Positions 9,178 to 17,654 of a stretch of DNA of 64,000 bases are shown one piece after another (within the stretch, counting starts at the first letter, position 1; each line of letters begins with the position of its first letter). The position numbers and the translations under genes were made by a program. This stretch comes from Chryseobacterium binzhouense. GTDB lineage: Bacteria; Bacteroidota; Bacteroidia; Flavobacteriales; Weeksellaceae. The notes below the pieces were generated by a model. That model ran no database searches. It saw only the letters and a program-made list of their open reading frames with translations, and had not been told where the DNA came from. The stretch lies in the NCBI RefSeq assembly GCF_007474545.1, contig NZ_VKOG01000010.1:1-64000 (forward strand), given 5' to 3'.

Positions 9178-9471
9178 ATGGGAAAGAAAAAATATAAAAA
9201 ACAATTAATCAGTACCCTGAAGTCACTGGAAAATACGGAACATTACATTTTGGAAAGTATGACCAATCTGATGCTGTTTGGGGAATTGAAGAAAAGCAAG
9301 ATTGAATTTAAAAACGGAGACACTTTTAGTTTCAAAGACAATATCTTTGATTACAGTGAAGATAAAAACATCAGAAAACTGGCAAAACTTCGCAGAAAAA
9401 TGCTCAAAACGATGAATAAGCTGGTTAATAAAAATAAATTTAAAGATAAAGAGATTAAGTTTTTAAGCTGA
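9178..9471 (+). CDS. Small basic protein of unknown function
   Basis: A 97-residue, strongly lysine-rich protein without signal peptide or membrane segment. It is predicted largely helical: a basic start (MGKKKYKKQLISTLKSLENT), a central segment with aromatic and acidic residues, and a basic C-terminal helix (KLAKLRRKMLKTMNKLVNKN). I do not recognise a family. It has a -7 box, an A-rich leader and its own terminator, so it is a single-gene unit. Nucleic-acid binding is possible from its charge but is only a guess. Confidence 0.65.
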   Translation: MGKKKYKKQLISTLKSLENTEHYILESMTNLMLFGELKKSKIEFKNGDTFSFKDNIFDYSEDKNIRKLAKLRRKMLKTMNKLVNKNKFKDKEIKFLS

Positions 9472-9497
9472 TTCAGAACTTAAATTATAATAATAAT

Positions 9498-9519
9498 AAA
9501 GTCCCATATTTGGGACTTT
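9498..9519. terminator. Bidirectional terminator between convergent genes
   Basis: AAAGTCCCA pairs with TGGGACTTT around a short AT loop, with T-runs on both sides. It serves the gene at 9178 and the beta-lactamase gene on the other strand. Confidence 0.85.
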
Positions 9520-9542
9520 TAATTTTTAATCAACATAATCTG

Positions 9543-10295
9543 TTACTGATTATTCTTAAATAGTTGAATGGTATAATCTAATAATTCTGTTCCTCCAGCA
9601 TTTCCGTGACCGGGAATAATAATCTTCGCATCAGAAAACTTTGTTTTAATTTTTTCTACAGTTTCAGACCAGTTTTTTACATTGGCATCTCCAAGATATC
9701 CTTTAGTAGTGTTCATTTCTTTAATAAGACAACCGCCAAACATTACCTTTTCTTTCGGAAAATATCCTATGATATTATCTTTGGTATGACCTTCTCCCAA
9801 AAATTCAGCATACACATGTTGATTTCCAACATTTAATACCATTTGTCCGTTGAAGCCATTTTGAGGTATGTTAAAGTCATTTTTTTTGGTTAATTCAATG
9901 GTTTTATTATTAGCATAAGAAGGAATTTTGTTTTTATCAAACTCTTTCAGACCTCCCACACAATCATCATGAAAGTGGGTAGCGATCACGGCGTTTATTT
10001 TACAATGAAGCTTATCTTTAATCCAAAAAATAAGTTCAGAGGAGCTCTTATCATCTACCGGAGTATCAAAAACTATGGTTTCTTCCTTGTCTTGCACAAT
10101 CATTCCGTTGCATTCAACTCTTCCGAATGACTCGGTGTTGAGATAGGAAATATGCTGGTAAACATGATTTGATAACTGAATGATTTTTAAATTTTCAGAT
10201 TGATAAACAATCTTGTTTCCCTGAAAGCTGGATTTTTGCGAATGACAGCTTAACAAAATAAATGCTGAAATTAAAATCCCTAAGATTGGCTTCAT
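9543..10295 (-). CDS. Subclass B1 metallo-beta-lactamase, predicted lipoprotein
   Basis: A 250-residue protein. Residues 1-17 are a lipoprotein signal ending in the lipobox LLSC, so the mature enzyme probably starts at C17 and is membrane-anchored in the periplasm. Zinc ligands fit subclass B1: H107, H109 and D111 in HFHDDCVGG, H170 in GEGHTKDN, C189 in GGCLIKE and H230 in PGHGNAGG; K192 follows C189 as in enzymes that bind the beta-lactam carboxylate. The residue after the aspartate is C112, as in CcrA, where many B1 enzymes have arginine. Chromosomal B1 enzymes are common in Chryseobacterium and relatives. No mobile element is nearby, so it appears intrinsic. Actual hydrolytic spectrum cannot be read here. 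Confidence 0.88.
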   Translation of the reverse strand: MKPILGILISAFILLSCHSQKSSFQGNKIVYQSENLKIIQLSNHVYQHISYLNTESFGRVECNGMIVQDKEETIVFDTPVDDKSSSELIFWIKDKLHCKINAVIATHFHDDCVGGLKEFDKNKIPSYANNKTIELTKKNDFNIPQNGFNGQMVLNVGNQHVYAEFLGEGHTKDNIIGYFPKEKVMFGGCLIKEMNTTKGYLGDANVKNWSETVEKIKTKFSDAKIIIPGHGNAGGTELLDYTIQLFKNNQ

Positions 10296-10361
10296 AAAAA
10301 TTATTATTGAACTAATATAAAAAATTTAAACAAGAAGTAAAGTAACCATCAAACTCATATC

Positions 10362-10394
10362 AAAAAAAATCCTGATCAATTCAGGATTTTTTTT
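10362..10394 (-). terminator. Terminator of the efflux operon
   Basis: AATCCTGA pairs with TCAGGATT, loop of five bases, T-run on the minus strand; it is directly after the adaptor gene. Confidence 0.85.
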
Positions 10395-10404
10395 AAAATT
10401 ATAA

Positions 10405-11601
10405 TTACTTACCAGATTTTTCTTTCAGTTCTTCTTTGTCTTTATCGGAAGGATTCCACACTTTTACCTCTGCATTTTTATCAATTCCTGAGAGAACCTG
10501 CACATTGATACCGTCACTGGCTCCGAGTTTTACATATACTTTTTTAAATTTTCCATCAGCCTGCTTTACTTCTACAAAAGGTTTGTCTTTTCCGTTGCTT
10601 TTCTCGTACTGGATAAGAGATTCATCCAAAAGAAGAGCATTTTTCTGAGAGCTTAAAACAATTTCTCCGTTGGCAGAAAATCCTGCTCTGATGTATTCAT
10701 TATTAGGATTAAATACGTCACCCTCCACAGGAAATTTGATGGTTCCGTTGTTGTCTTTCCCTTTTGGAGCTATCATCGTAAGCTTTCCGGGAAAAGATTT
10801 ATTCTGCAACGCTCCGATCACTATGTTCATATCCATTCCCTGTTTTAGTTTTCCGGCCTGAGCTTCATCAATCTCTCCCTGAAAAATTAAAGAGTTAAGA
10901 TCTGCAATAGAGCAAATGGTTGTTCCCGCATTGAAAGAGTTCGCCTCAATTACCTGGCTTCCGACTTTCACCGGAACTTCTAGAACGGTTCCTGAAGCTT
11001 TGGAGCGGATCTGAGTGGTTGCTAAACCCTGCAATTCCGGAATAGCACCCGTTTTAGCGATTTGCAAGGCTTTTTGTGCCGTTATCAACTGTTGATTGGC
11101 GTTTTTCAAAGCCTGCTGTTGTGTGTATAACTGCTGCTGTGCTGTTAAATATTCCTGTTTTGAAATAACTCCCTGCTTAAAAAGTTTTTCAGACATAGTA
11201 AACTGCGTCTGCATATTAGAAACATTCATTTTGGCATTATTGATCTGAAGCTGCGCATTCTGCACATTTTGCTGCGCATTATTTACCTCTGCGATATTCG
11301 GAACAATTCTTACGGTTGCGATAAGCTGTCCTGCTTCTACACGATCACCTTCATCTACAAGAATTTTATCAATAATTCCTGCTATATTGGGTTTGATCTC
11401 AATTTCTTCCTTAGGAATAATCTTTCCGGTTGCCATTACTTTATCTTCCATATTCTGGACGGTTGGCTTTCGGGTAAGAAAAGTTACACTTTCTTTTGAG
11501 TTGGATTTTACGAGGTAGCTGATTCCGGCAAATAATGCAACAGCAAAAATAAGCCCGAGCAGAATGTAAATTGCTTTTTTCCAGGTAAACTTCTTTTTCA
11601 T
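10405..11601 (-). CDS. MacA/HlyD-type periplasmic adaptor of an ABC efflux system
   Basis: A 398-residue membrane-fusion protein. An N-terminal membrane anchor (about residues 9-30) is followed by a biotinyl-lipoyl-like half-motif (IAGIIDKILVDEGDRVEAGQ), a coiled-coil hairpin (about 105-185, rich in Q, N and A), the second lipoyl half (SKASGTVLEVPVKVGSQV) and beta-barrel domains. Such adaptors link an inner-membrane pump to a TolC-like outer-membrane channel. It is the last gene of a four-gene operon, 58 bases after the second permease. No TolC homologue is in the window, so a channel must be encoded elsewhere. Confidence 0.9.
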   Translation of the reverse strand: MKKKFTWKKAIYILLGLIFAVALFAGISYLVKSNSKESVTFLTRKPTVQNMEDKVMATGKIIPKEEIEIKPNIAGIIDKILVDEGDRVEAGQLIATVRIVPNIAEVNNAQQNVQNAQLQINNAKMNVSNMQTQFTMSEKLFKQGVISKQEYLTAQQQLYTQQQALKNANQQLITAQKALQIAKTGAIPELQGLATTQIRSKASGTVLEVPVKVGSQVIEANSFNAGTTICSIADLNSLIFQGEIDEAQAGKLKQGMDMNIVIGALQNKSFPGKLTMIAPKGKDNNGTIKFPVEGDVFNPNNEYIRAGFSANGEIVLSSQKNALLLDESLIQYEKSNGKDKPFVEVKQADGKFKKVYVKLGASDGINVQVLSGIDKNAEVKVWNPSDKDKEELKEKSGK

Positions 11602-11659
11602 ATGTTTAATAGTCTATTTTTATTTACAATTTAGAGATTTATATAATCTTATTTAATAC

Positions 11660-12931
11660 TTATTCACTTCTTAATGCTTCAATCGGTCGGATCTTTACTG
11701 CTCTCTGTGCCGGAATCATTCCGATAATGAGTCCCAGTAAAATCATCACACCCATTGCTGAAAATACATCACCGTAATTTACTGTGGGATTGTAAAAAGG
11801 AAACGCATCCTGATTTTTTGTGGATATATCTATAATCATCAGCAAAATAATTCCGAACATAAACCCAATCAAACCTGAGACGAGAGTAATCACAACACTT
11901 TCCAGCAGAATCTGATTTCTTACTTCAGAAGGTTTGGCTCCTAAAGCACGGCGGATTCCAATTTCTTTGGTACGTTCTTTCACGGTGATAAGTAAGATAT
12001 TAGAGATCGCAATAACTCCGGCAATGATCGTTAATGTTCCTACAATGATTGTTAACAGCTGCATTCCTGTAAGAAAACCGGTCATTTTTTCAAACATTTT
12101 CCCTAAATTGAATGTTCCGAATGCATTGGTATCTTCCGGAGAGACACTGTTCTTACTTTTAAGCTCATCTTTTGCCTGATCTTCCACAATTGCCAAATCT
12201 GCATCGGGCTTACTTACGATCGCAAAAAAGTCTACGCGGTCACCATCATTAAACATTTTGGTAAAAGTTGAAAGCGGGATGAAAGCGGTGGTATCATTGT
12301 TATTCGGACCTCCGGCTTTGGCTACTTTATAAACTCCTATAACGTTGAAAAATATTCCTTTAATGTTGATTGACTTTCCGATAGGATTTTCATTTTTCTT
12401 GGCATCGAAAAAGTTTTTGTAAATACCTTCTCCGATGACTGTCACGTTTTTGTTTCCTGAAATATCGGCATCGTTGAGGTAACGTCCGAAAATCAGTTTC
12501 TTTTCTGAAATTTTATTTCCTACAGGATAATCTCCGGTTAAGGTATAAACTGCAGTTTTTCCGTTTCTGCTCATCTGCTCGCCCGGATTTCCAAAACTTC
12601 CTCTGGAATTCTGAGGAGATATATAATCTATCTGCGGAATTTTTCTTTCCAGCAAATCCATATCCGGCAAATGAAGCGACATTTGTCTGCCTTTTGGAAA
12701 ACCATTGTAAGGAATTGATGTATTTTGCGCCCAAAGAAATATAGAATTGGTCGCAAAACCTGAAAAAAGCTTATCGAAACCATTTTCCATTCCTTTTGCA
12801 GCACCCAAAAGACTCACATACAAAAACATTCCCCAACCCACACCAATCATGGTGAGAAAGGTACGAAGCTTATTATTCTTGAGTGAATAATAAATTTCCT
12901 GCCATGTATCTTTTCTGAATATGATGTTCAT
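11660..12931 (-). CDS. MacB-like ABC transporter permease (second of two)
   Basis: A 423-residue permease of the MacB/FtsX superfamily: one N-terminal membrane segment (about 22-42), a large periplasmic MacB-PCD domain (about 50-280), then three C-terminal segments with the conserved KERTKEIGIRRALGAKPSEV coupling motif and a terminal PAQRAVKIRPIEALRSE. Unlike E. coli MacB there is no fused ATPase; the ATPase is a separate gene upstream. The paralogue at 13090-14319 suggests a heterodimeric permease. The exported compound is unknown. Confidence 0.9.
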   Translation of the reverse strand: MNIIFRKDTWQEIYYSLKNNKLRTFLTMIGVGWGMFLYVSLLGAAKGMENGFDKLFSGFATNSIFLWAQNTSIPYNGFPKGRQMSLHLPDMDLLERKIPQIDYISPQNSRGSFGNPGEQMSRNGKTAVYTLTGDYPVGNKISEKKLIFGRYLNDADISGNKNVTVIGEGIYKNFFDAKKNENPIGKSINIKGIFFNVIGVYKVAKAGGPNNNDTTAFIPLSTFTKMFNDGDRVDFFAIVSKPDADLAIVEDQAKDELKSKNSVSPEDTNAFGTFNLGKMFEKMTGFLTGMQLLTIIVGTLTIIAGVIAISNILLITVKERTKEIGIRRALGAKPSEVRNQILLESVVITLVSGLIGFMFGIILLMIIDISTKNQDAFPFYNPTVNYGDVFSAMGVMILLGLIIGMIPAQRAVKIRPIEALRSE

Positions 12932-13089
12932 TTTCTAAATATCAATTTTTATTTACAACGTGAATTTGATTTTTTCCTGAATTTATATTACGACTGCCCA
13001 CTTCTAATCATGTATAGATTCTTTGAGTATAGCGGATATTCAAAATTATCATTTCAAACTTAAAATTCACTATTTACCATTCACTATTG

Positions 13090-14319
13090 TCATTCCGTTC
13101 TCAATGCTTCAATCGGTCTGATTTTAGAAGCCCTGTAAGCCGGAATAAACCCTGCAATCAATCCCGAAATAACGAGACAGATAAATGCTGCAAAAATCAA
13201 CCCCCATCCTACACTAGGATCTTTAATGAAATATTTCTCAAGACCGTCGCCTATCAGTTCCAGTGTCAAAACTCCAATTCCTACTCCAATAAAACCTGAA
13301 ATAACTGTTATGACAATACTTTCCTGCATAATGAGCCCTACAATACTTCTCGGTTTGGCTCCTATTGCTTTTCTTACTCCAATTTCTTTGGTTCGTTCTT
13401 TTACGATATATACCATGATATTGCTGATCCCAATAATTCCCGCCAGCAAAGTTCCCATTCCGATAAAACCGACAATCATCGTAATCACAAAAAGGAAAGT
13501 GAAAGAATCTTTAAGTCCTTCTGCACGGTTGTTGACAAAAATTGCGTTTTCGTCATCCGGAGATACTTTTTTTCTTGCTTTCAGCTCTTTTTCCAGATTT
13601 TTACCGTATTCGATAGCCTGTTCAGGTTTCATATTTTCATCATACGCAATGTAAATACTGCTTATCGTATCAGAACCTTTTTTGATCTGCTGTAAAGTGG
13701 AAACCGGTAAGCTGATCATCCGCTCATCCCAGTCTCCTCCGTCGTCTGCAAAAACCCCTATTACTTTGAAGATACTGCCATTGATTTCGACTTCTTTTCC
13801 TATAGGATCACCATTTTTTATCAAATCCCGCTGAACCATTCTTCCGATTACCGCCACATATTGATTATTGGCGATATCTCTTTTTGAAATAAATCTTCCG
13901 TTTACCAGTTTTCGGTTTTCAATAAATGATTCTTCATCGTTTGCTCCCGATATCTGATAATTACCGCTTTCTTTCCCATATTTCACCAAAAAATTAGTAG
14001 AATATCTCGGTGTGGAATACTGTACCTTATCAGGCTGAGAACCAATGATGGCTTCATAATCAGAATTATTCAGGGTTATATCTCTATTTGCCTGCAAACC
14101 ACCGTAAGCAATATTGGTACGTCCTGTAAAAATTGAGATCAGATTTTGTGCATCTCTTGTAAATCCTTCCTGAAAAGCATTCTGAAGACCGTTTCCGATC
14201 CCGAAAAGCACAATGAAAATATACAGTCCCAATGCTACAGTAAAACCAGAAAGTACCGTCCGCAAAATATTGCTACGGATAGAACTGAAGATTTCCTGCC
14301 AACGATCTAAGTCAAACAT
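13090..14319 (-). CDS. MacB-like ABC transporter permease (first of two)
   Basis: A 409-residue paralogue of the following permease with the same plan: N-terminal membrane segment (about 19-40), periplasmic domain, three C-terminal membrane segments, KERTKEIGVRKAIGAKPRSI motif and PAYRASKIRPIEALRTE end. The gap of 158 bases to the next permease contains no gene. Two non-identical permeases with one ATPase and one adaptor are a common arrangement in Bacteroidota efflux operons. Confidence 0.9.
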   Translation of the reverse strand: MFDLDRWQEIFSSIRSNILRTVLSGFTVALGLYIFIVLFGIGNGLQNAFQEGFTRDAQNLISIFTGRTNIAYGGLQANRDITLNNSDYEAIIGSQPDKVQYSTPRYSTNFLVKYGKESGNYQISGANDEESFIENRKLVNGRFISKRDIANNQYVAVIGRMVQRDLIKNGDPIGKEVEINGSIFKVIGVFADDGGDWDERMISLPVSTLQQIKKGSDTISSIYIAYDENMKPEQAIEYGKNLEKELKARKKVSPDDENAIFVNNRAEGLKDSFTFLFVITMIVGFIGMGTLLAGIIGISNIMVYIVKERTKEIGVRKAIGAKPRSIVGLIMQESIVITVISGFIGVGIGVLTLELIGDGLEKYFIKDPSVGWGLIFAAFICLVISGLIAGFIPAYRASKIRPIEALRTE

Positions 14320-14461
14320 ATTTTTTGGTTTGATGCGGAAAGCTGGATGATTGAGGTCGCCAATCTCGCCGCTGATTTTTCATTTTTTTAAATATAAACT
14401 GTAATTGTTTCCAACAATTCTTAAATCAATACATCATTCATTCTTCATGATTGATCCAACC

Positions 14462-15151
14462 TTACAAAACAATCTGCTCAATAAACTCATCACTCTCAAT
14501 GATTCCGTCGCGGAGTATTACATTTCTTTTGGTTTGTGCAGCTACATCCGGCTCGTGTGTAACAACAATGATTGTTTTTCCTTCATTATTAATATCCTGA
14601 AGGAGCTTCATGATATCATGCGTCGTTTTGGAATCTAACGCTCCGGTTGGCTCATCAGCAAGAATGACTTTCGGATCTGTAATTAATGCTCTTGCAATGG
14701 CAACCCTTTGCTTTTGTCCACCCGAAAGCTCATTGGGAAGATGATTTGCCCATTGTCCCAATCCTACTTTTTCAAGATATTCTAAAGCTTTCTGATTTCG
14801 CTCTTTTCTGGGAACATTCTGATAATACAAAGGAAGTGCAACATTTTCCACGGCTGTTTTATACCCGATCAGGTTAAAAGACTGGAAAACAAATCCTAAA
14901 AATTTGGATCTGTACTCTGCGGCTTTTACCTCGTTGAGATGCTCAATAGGAATTCCGTCCAGTTCGTAAATTCCGGAATCTTTTTCGTCCAAAATTCCGA
15001 TAATATTCAGCAAAGTAGATTTTCCCGAACCCGAGCTTCCCATGATAGAGACAAACTCACCCTCGGAAATATTAAGATTTATCCCTTTGAGAACGTGCAG
15101 TTTACTCTTTCCTGTATCGTATGACTTATGTAAATCCTGAATTACTAACAT
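14462..15151 (-). CDS. ABC transporter ATPase (LolD/MacB type)
   Basis: A 229-residue ATPase with Walker [10 protein letters not shown] (about residues 37-45), Q-loop in VFQSFNLIG, signature [15 protein letters not shown], Walker [14 protein letters not shown] and H-loop VVTHEPDVA. The family energises lipoprotein sorting or MacB-type export. It is the first gene of the operon with two permeases and an adaptor downstream, so it most likely drives that pump. The operon promoter should lie in the 430-base gap shared with nrdB; I could not place it. Confidence 0.93.
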   Translation of the reverse strand: MLVIQDLHKSYDTGKSKLHVLKGINLNISEGEFVSIMGSSGSGKSTLLNIIGILDEKDSGIYELDGIPIEHLNEVKAAEYRSKFLGFVFQSFNLIGYKTAVENVALPLYYQNVPRKERNQKALEYLEKVGLGQWANHLPNELSGGQKQRVAIARALITDPKVILADEPTGALDSKTTHDIMKLLQDINNEGKTIIVVTHEPDVAAQTKRNVILRDGIIESDEFIEQIVL

Positions 15152-15315
15152 TAAGCTAAGACTGTTTTAATTTTTAATAAGTAGCTTCACAAGAGAATTT
15201 GTTACAATATTTCAAATTTCTTTTGTTTTTAATCTGTTTAATATTTAAAACTTTGATAATCATTTATTTAAATTAAATTGTTTAACTAAAATCATACCTA
15301 GACAATTATTTTAAT

Positions 15316-15495
15316 ATGTTAAATCGCTCTGATCCAATACCAAAGGGAGTTTCATGTAAATGTGGAAAACTTTTAGGGTTAAAAGTCAGCCAATTAGTCT
15401 TTAGCTCTTTCAAAATAGAGGTTGGTTTTCTAACTTTGTACGTAGTTTGTGATATGAATAACAAATTCGTAATGAATGCAAAGCCAAAAAGCTAA
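15316..15495 (+). CDS. Candidate 59-residue ORF with a CxC motif (doubtful)
   Basis: ATG-started frame of 59 codons ending 89 bases before nrdB. The product contains SCKCGKLLGLK, which resembles the first knuckle of short zinc-ribbon proteins, but no second cysteine pair follows (only one later Cys, C45). It overlaps the probable nrdB -7 box, which argues against it. I list it because it cannot be excluded by sequence alone. Confidence 0.2.
   Translation: MLNRSDPIPKGVSCKCGKLLGLKVSQLVFSSFKIEVGFLTLYVVCDMNNKFVMNAKPKS
15431..15438 (+). promoter_or_regulatory. Probable -7 box for nrdB
   Basis: TAACTTTG fits TAnnTTTG; a CTTTC tract lies about 20 bases upstream. The leader would be about 140 bases. 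Confidence 0.4.
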
Positions 15496-15584
15496 CATTC
15501 AGATAAACAATAAGTTATTAAATAACGCAATTTTCTAAGCATAATGACCGCCGGTTTTAGTAAATAAAAAATTAAATTTTTAAT

Positions 15585-16559
15585 ATGGGAATTTTCGATA
15601 AAAGAGTTAGTTATAAGCCATTTGAATACCCTGAAGTTCTGCAGTTTGTAGAAGCGATTAACAAATCTTTCTGGGTACACTCGGAAGTAGATTTTACAGC
15701 AGATGTTCAGGATTTTCACTCTCAGCTGGAGCCACACGAAAAAAATGCAGTAAAAAATGCACTTTTGGCAATTGCTCAGATCGAAGTTTCCGTAAAATCT
15801 TTCTGGGGAAACCTGTATAACCACCTTCCAAAGCCTGAACTGAATGGTTTGGGAGCTACATTTGCAGAATGTGAATTCCGTCATTCGGAAGCCTACTCAA
15901 GATTGCTGGAAGTTTTGGGTTATAATGAAGAATTCCTTCACGTGGTAGAAGTTCCTGCCCTGAAAAAAAGAATTGAATTTTTGTCTAATGTTCTGAAGCA
16001 TGCTAATTCTGCAACACCGAAAGAGTATGTTTCATCGCTTTTATTATTTAGTATTCTGATTGAAAATGTGTCTTTATTTTCTCAGTTTGCGATTATTCTT
16101 TCGTTCACGAGATTTAAAGGATACATGAAAAATGTTTCCAACATTATTGCATGGACTTCAGTGGATGAGCAGATTCACGCCAACGGCGGAATTTATCTCA
16201 TCAATAAAATCCGTGAGGAACAGCCTGATCTATTAACGGATTCTGACATCGAAGATATTTATACTTTAGTTGATCAGTCGGTAGAACTGGAAGGAGAAAT
16301 CCTAAGCTGGATTTTTGAGCTGGGTGAACTGGATAAATTCTCGAAAGAAGATTTGATCAACTTCATGAAATACCGAGTTGACGACAGTTTGAAGAAAATC
16401 GGTATGGAACCGAGATATAAAATTTCTCCTGAAGAATACCGTCCGTTGATGTGGTTTGAAGAAGAAGTTTTCGCCAATTCTATGGATGATTTCTTCGCCA
16501 AAAGACCGGTAGATTATACTAAGCATGATAAGAGTATTACGGCGAATGATTTGTTTTAA
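15585..16559 (+). CDS. nrdB: Ribonucleotide reductase beta subunit, class Id type
   Basis: A 324-residue ferritin-like radical-generating subunit. Predicted metal ligands are E67 (LLAIAQIEVS), E97 and H100 (ECEFRHSEAY), E160, E195 and H198 (SVDEQIHANGG), with a tyrosine at 104 next to the site. The first ligand is glutamate instead of the aspartate of E. coli NrdB. This set matches the Flavobacterium johnsoniae class Id enzyme, which uses a dimanganese centre activated by superoxide and no stable tyrosyl radical. There is no N-terminal ATP-cone. It should pair with the NrdA at 17655. The assignment of class Id rests on my recollection of that family. Confidence 0.93.
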   Translation: MGIFDKRVSYKPFEYPEVLQFVEAINKSFWVHSEVDFTADVQDFHSQLEPHEKNAVKNALLAIAQIEVSVKSFWGNLYNHLPKPELNGLGATFAECEFRHSEAYSRLLEVLGYNEEFLHVVEVPALKKRIEFLSNVLKHANSATPKEYVSSLLLFSILIENVSLFSQFAIILSFTRFKGYMKNVSNIIAWTSVDEQIHANGGIYLINKIREEQPDLLTDSDIEDIYTLVDQSVELEGEILSWIFELGELDKFSKEDLINFMKYRVDDSLKKIGMEPRYKISPEEYRPLMWFEEEVFANSMDDFFAKRPVDYTKHDKSITANDLF

Positions 16560-16600
16560 AAAAGGAAAAAAAATAGTAATACATTCTTGATTTAAATAAT

Positions 16601-17116
16601 ATGGAAAATTCACTTATATTTCAAACATCACCAGAAGTAACTTTAGCTACGAACAGATTTATAAATGTACCTGTGATTTTAAAGTATGAAGATACAAATT
16701 TAATAGAGATTATAAAGGATCAAGCTATTGGGTTTACCACACAAATACCAATCTACCATTCGGATGGAACTTATCTAGCAAAAGTGATAGGAAACAGAAT
16801 TTACTCAACGAAAGATGGTGAAAAAGCAGGATTGAAAATTGAAAAGCATCAAAATTTGTGGGTATGTACAATGGATAATAAAACCGTATTTGAAATTCAA
16901 CAGAATCAAGGAGATGCATTCAAAACTACTGCTGAATTGTATACTCCAGAGGGTTATTTTGTAAAATGTTCAGACTCCCCATCTCCCAATCTTTTTGATT
17001 TAACAGGTAGTGAATTGAGATTCCCTGGAATAGTAATGTCTGGAAACACTTTTTCAGGATGTAAAGTTGGTATTTGGCTAAAAAAGAATGGAGGTTTTCT
17101 GATTGGTGTAAATTAA
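16601..17116 (+). CDS. Unknown protein encoded between nrdB and nrdA
   Basis: A 171-residue soluble protein without signal peptide. It is predicted mostly beta: residues 50-80 (YHSDGTYLAKVIGNRIYST) and 100-170 contain short glycine-turned strands that could form repeated beta hairpins. I do not recognise the family. It starts 41 bases after nrdB in an AT-rich gap and is followed by about 540 bases of dispersed repeats, so this stretch looks like an insertion that split an nrdBA pair. Whether it affects the reductase is unknown. Confidence 0.6.
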   Translation: MENSLIFQTSPEVTLATNRFINVPVILKYEDTNLIEIIKDQAIGFTTQIPIYHSDGTYLAKVIGNRIYSTKDGEKAGLKIEKHQNLWVCTMDNKTVFEIQQNQGDAFKTTAELYTPEGYFVKCSDSPSPNLFDLTGSELRFPGIVMSGNTFSGCKVGIWLKKNGGFLIGVN

Positions 17117-17205
17117 TCTTGTCTATCAAGAAGTTTAGTCATTTTACAACGAAAAAAACTTCAATAAGCTTTTAAGATCTAGCACCAAACAGTTAGTATT
17201 AGAGA

Positions 17206-17273
17206 TGTCATGCTGAGCTTGTCGAAGCATCTCTACAAAAAGTAGAGACTCCTCGTTCCTCGGAATGACAAAC
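17206..17273. repeat. Dispersed inverted element with TGTCA/TGACA ends
   Basis: Begins TGTCATGCTGAGC and ends CCTCGGAATGACA, with GTCGAAGCATCTCT and AGAGACTCCTCG inside; the two halves are partly complementary. Elements of this type are scattered through many Chryseobacterium genomes. A short degenerate relative (GAGATTCCTCCGTAATGACA) lies at 47819-47838. Confidence 0.7.
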
Positions 17274-17290
17274 TGTAAAATTCAATAGGA

Positions 17291-17340
17291 ACGGGCTTTA
17301 GCCCGTTTTAAATAAAAGAAAATCCATTGGCTTCAGCCAA
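17291..17340. repeat. Paired short palindromes (REP-like)
   Basis: ACGGGCTTTAGCCCGT (17291-17306) and TTGGCTTCAGCCAA (17327-17340) are two small hairpins about 20 bases apart, a combination typical of dispersed palindromic repeats in this genus. Confidence 0.65.
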
Positions 17341-17382
17341 AACTTAGGAATTGAGTTTCTGAAATGGGATTATTGCGAAAAA

Positions 17383-17415
17383 AACCTTGTCAAAGTTTGG
17401 AACCTTGACAAGGTT
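17383..17415. repeat. Inverted repeat AACCTTGTCAA/TTGACAAGGTT
   Basis: Eleven-base arms around a loop that itself reads AGTTTGGAACC. Third member of the repeat cluster between the unknown gene and nrdA. Confidence 0.65.
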
Positions 17416-17505
17416 GATTAGAAAACCAAAATTGCAGGAATAAAAAGATTACATCATTCTCTGCAATAACGAGATTCAGAAGTAAAGAAAGCAAATCGTC
17501 ATTTT

Positions 17506-17575
17506 AGCCCTGATTGAGCGGCATGTCTGAGCTCTTTTTCTTTGCAAAAGAAAAAAGCGAGCAGCGAAAGCAGGT
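17506..17575. repeat. Dispersed repeat with a T-rich/A-rich hairpin core
   Basis: CTTTTTCTTTGCAAAAGAAAAAAG forms a hairpin flanked by GAGCGGCATGTCTGAG and CGAGCAGCGAAAGCAGG. I recognise the flanks as a recurrent Chryseobacterium intergenic element. It ends about 80 bases before nrdA and could also act as a terminator or processing site. Confidence 0.55.
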
Positions 17576-17654
17576 ACACAAATGAAAAGAAAGACTAAAT
17601 TTTCTGCTCCTAAAAAATAACAAAACAATGCATTGGCATTTTACAATATAAAAA

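Larger units (their letters stand above)
15152..15584. other. Intergenic region between the efflux operon and nrdB
   Basis: 433 bases. It holds a candidate 59-codon frame (15316-15495), a -7 box at 15431-15438 probably for nrdB, and TGTGGAAAA (15361-15369), whose complement resembles a DnaA box. The AT-rich first 150 bases should contain the efflux operon promoter. Confidence 0.5.

Noticed and set aside
13226-13654. 142-codon plus-strand frame opposite the ABC permease
   Set aside because: The minus strand encodes a conserved FtsX-type permease over the whole stretch; no motif on the plus side.
15361-15369. DnaA box TTTTCCACA on the minus strand
   Set aside because: A single near-match nine-mer in AT-rich DNA is not enough for an origin or for DnaA control.
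17206-17575. A CRISPR array
   Set aside because: The repeats differ from each other, and there is no regular spacing and no cas gene.
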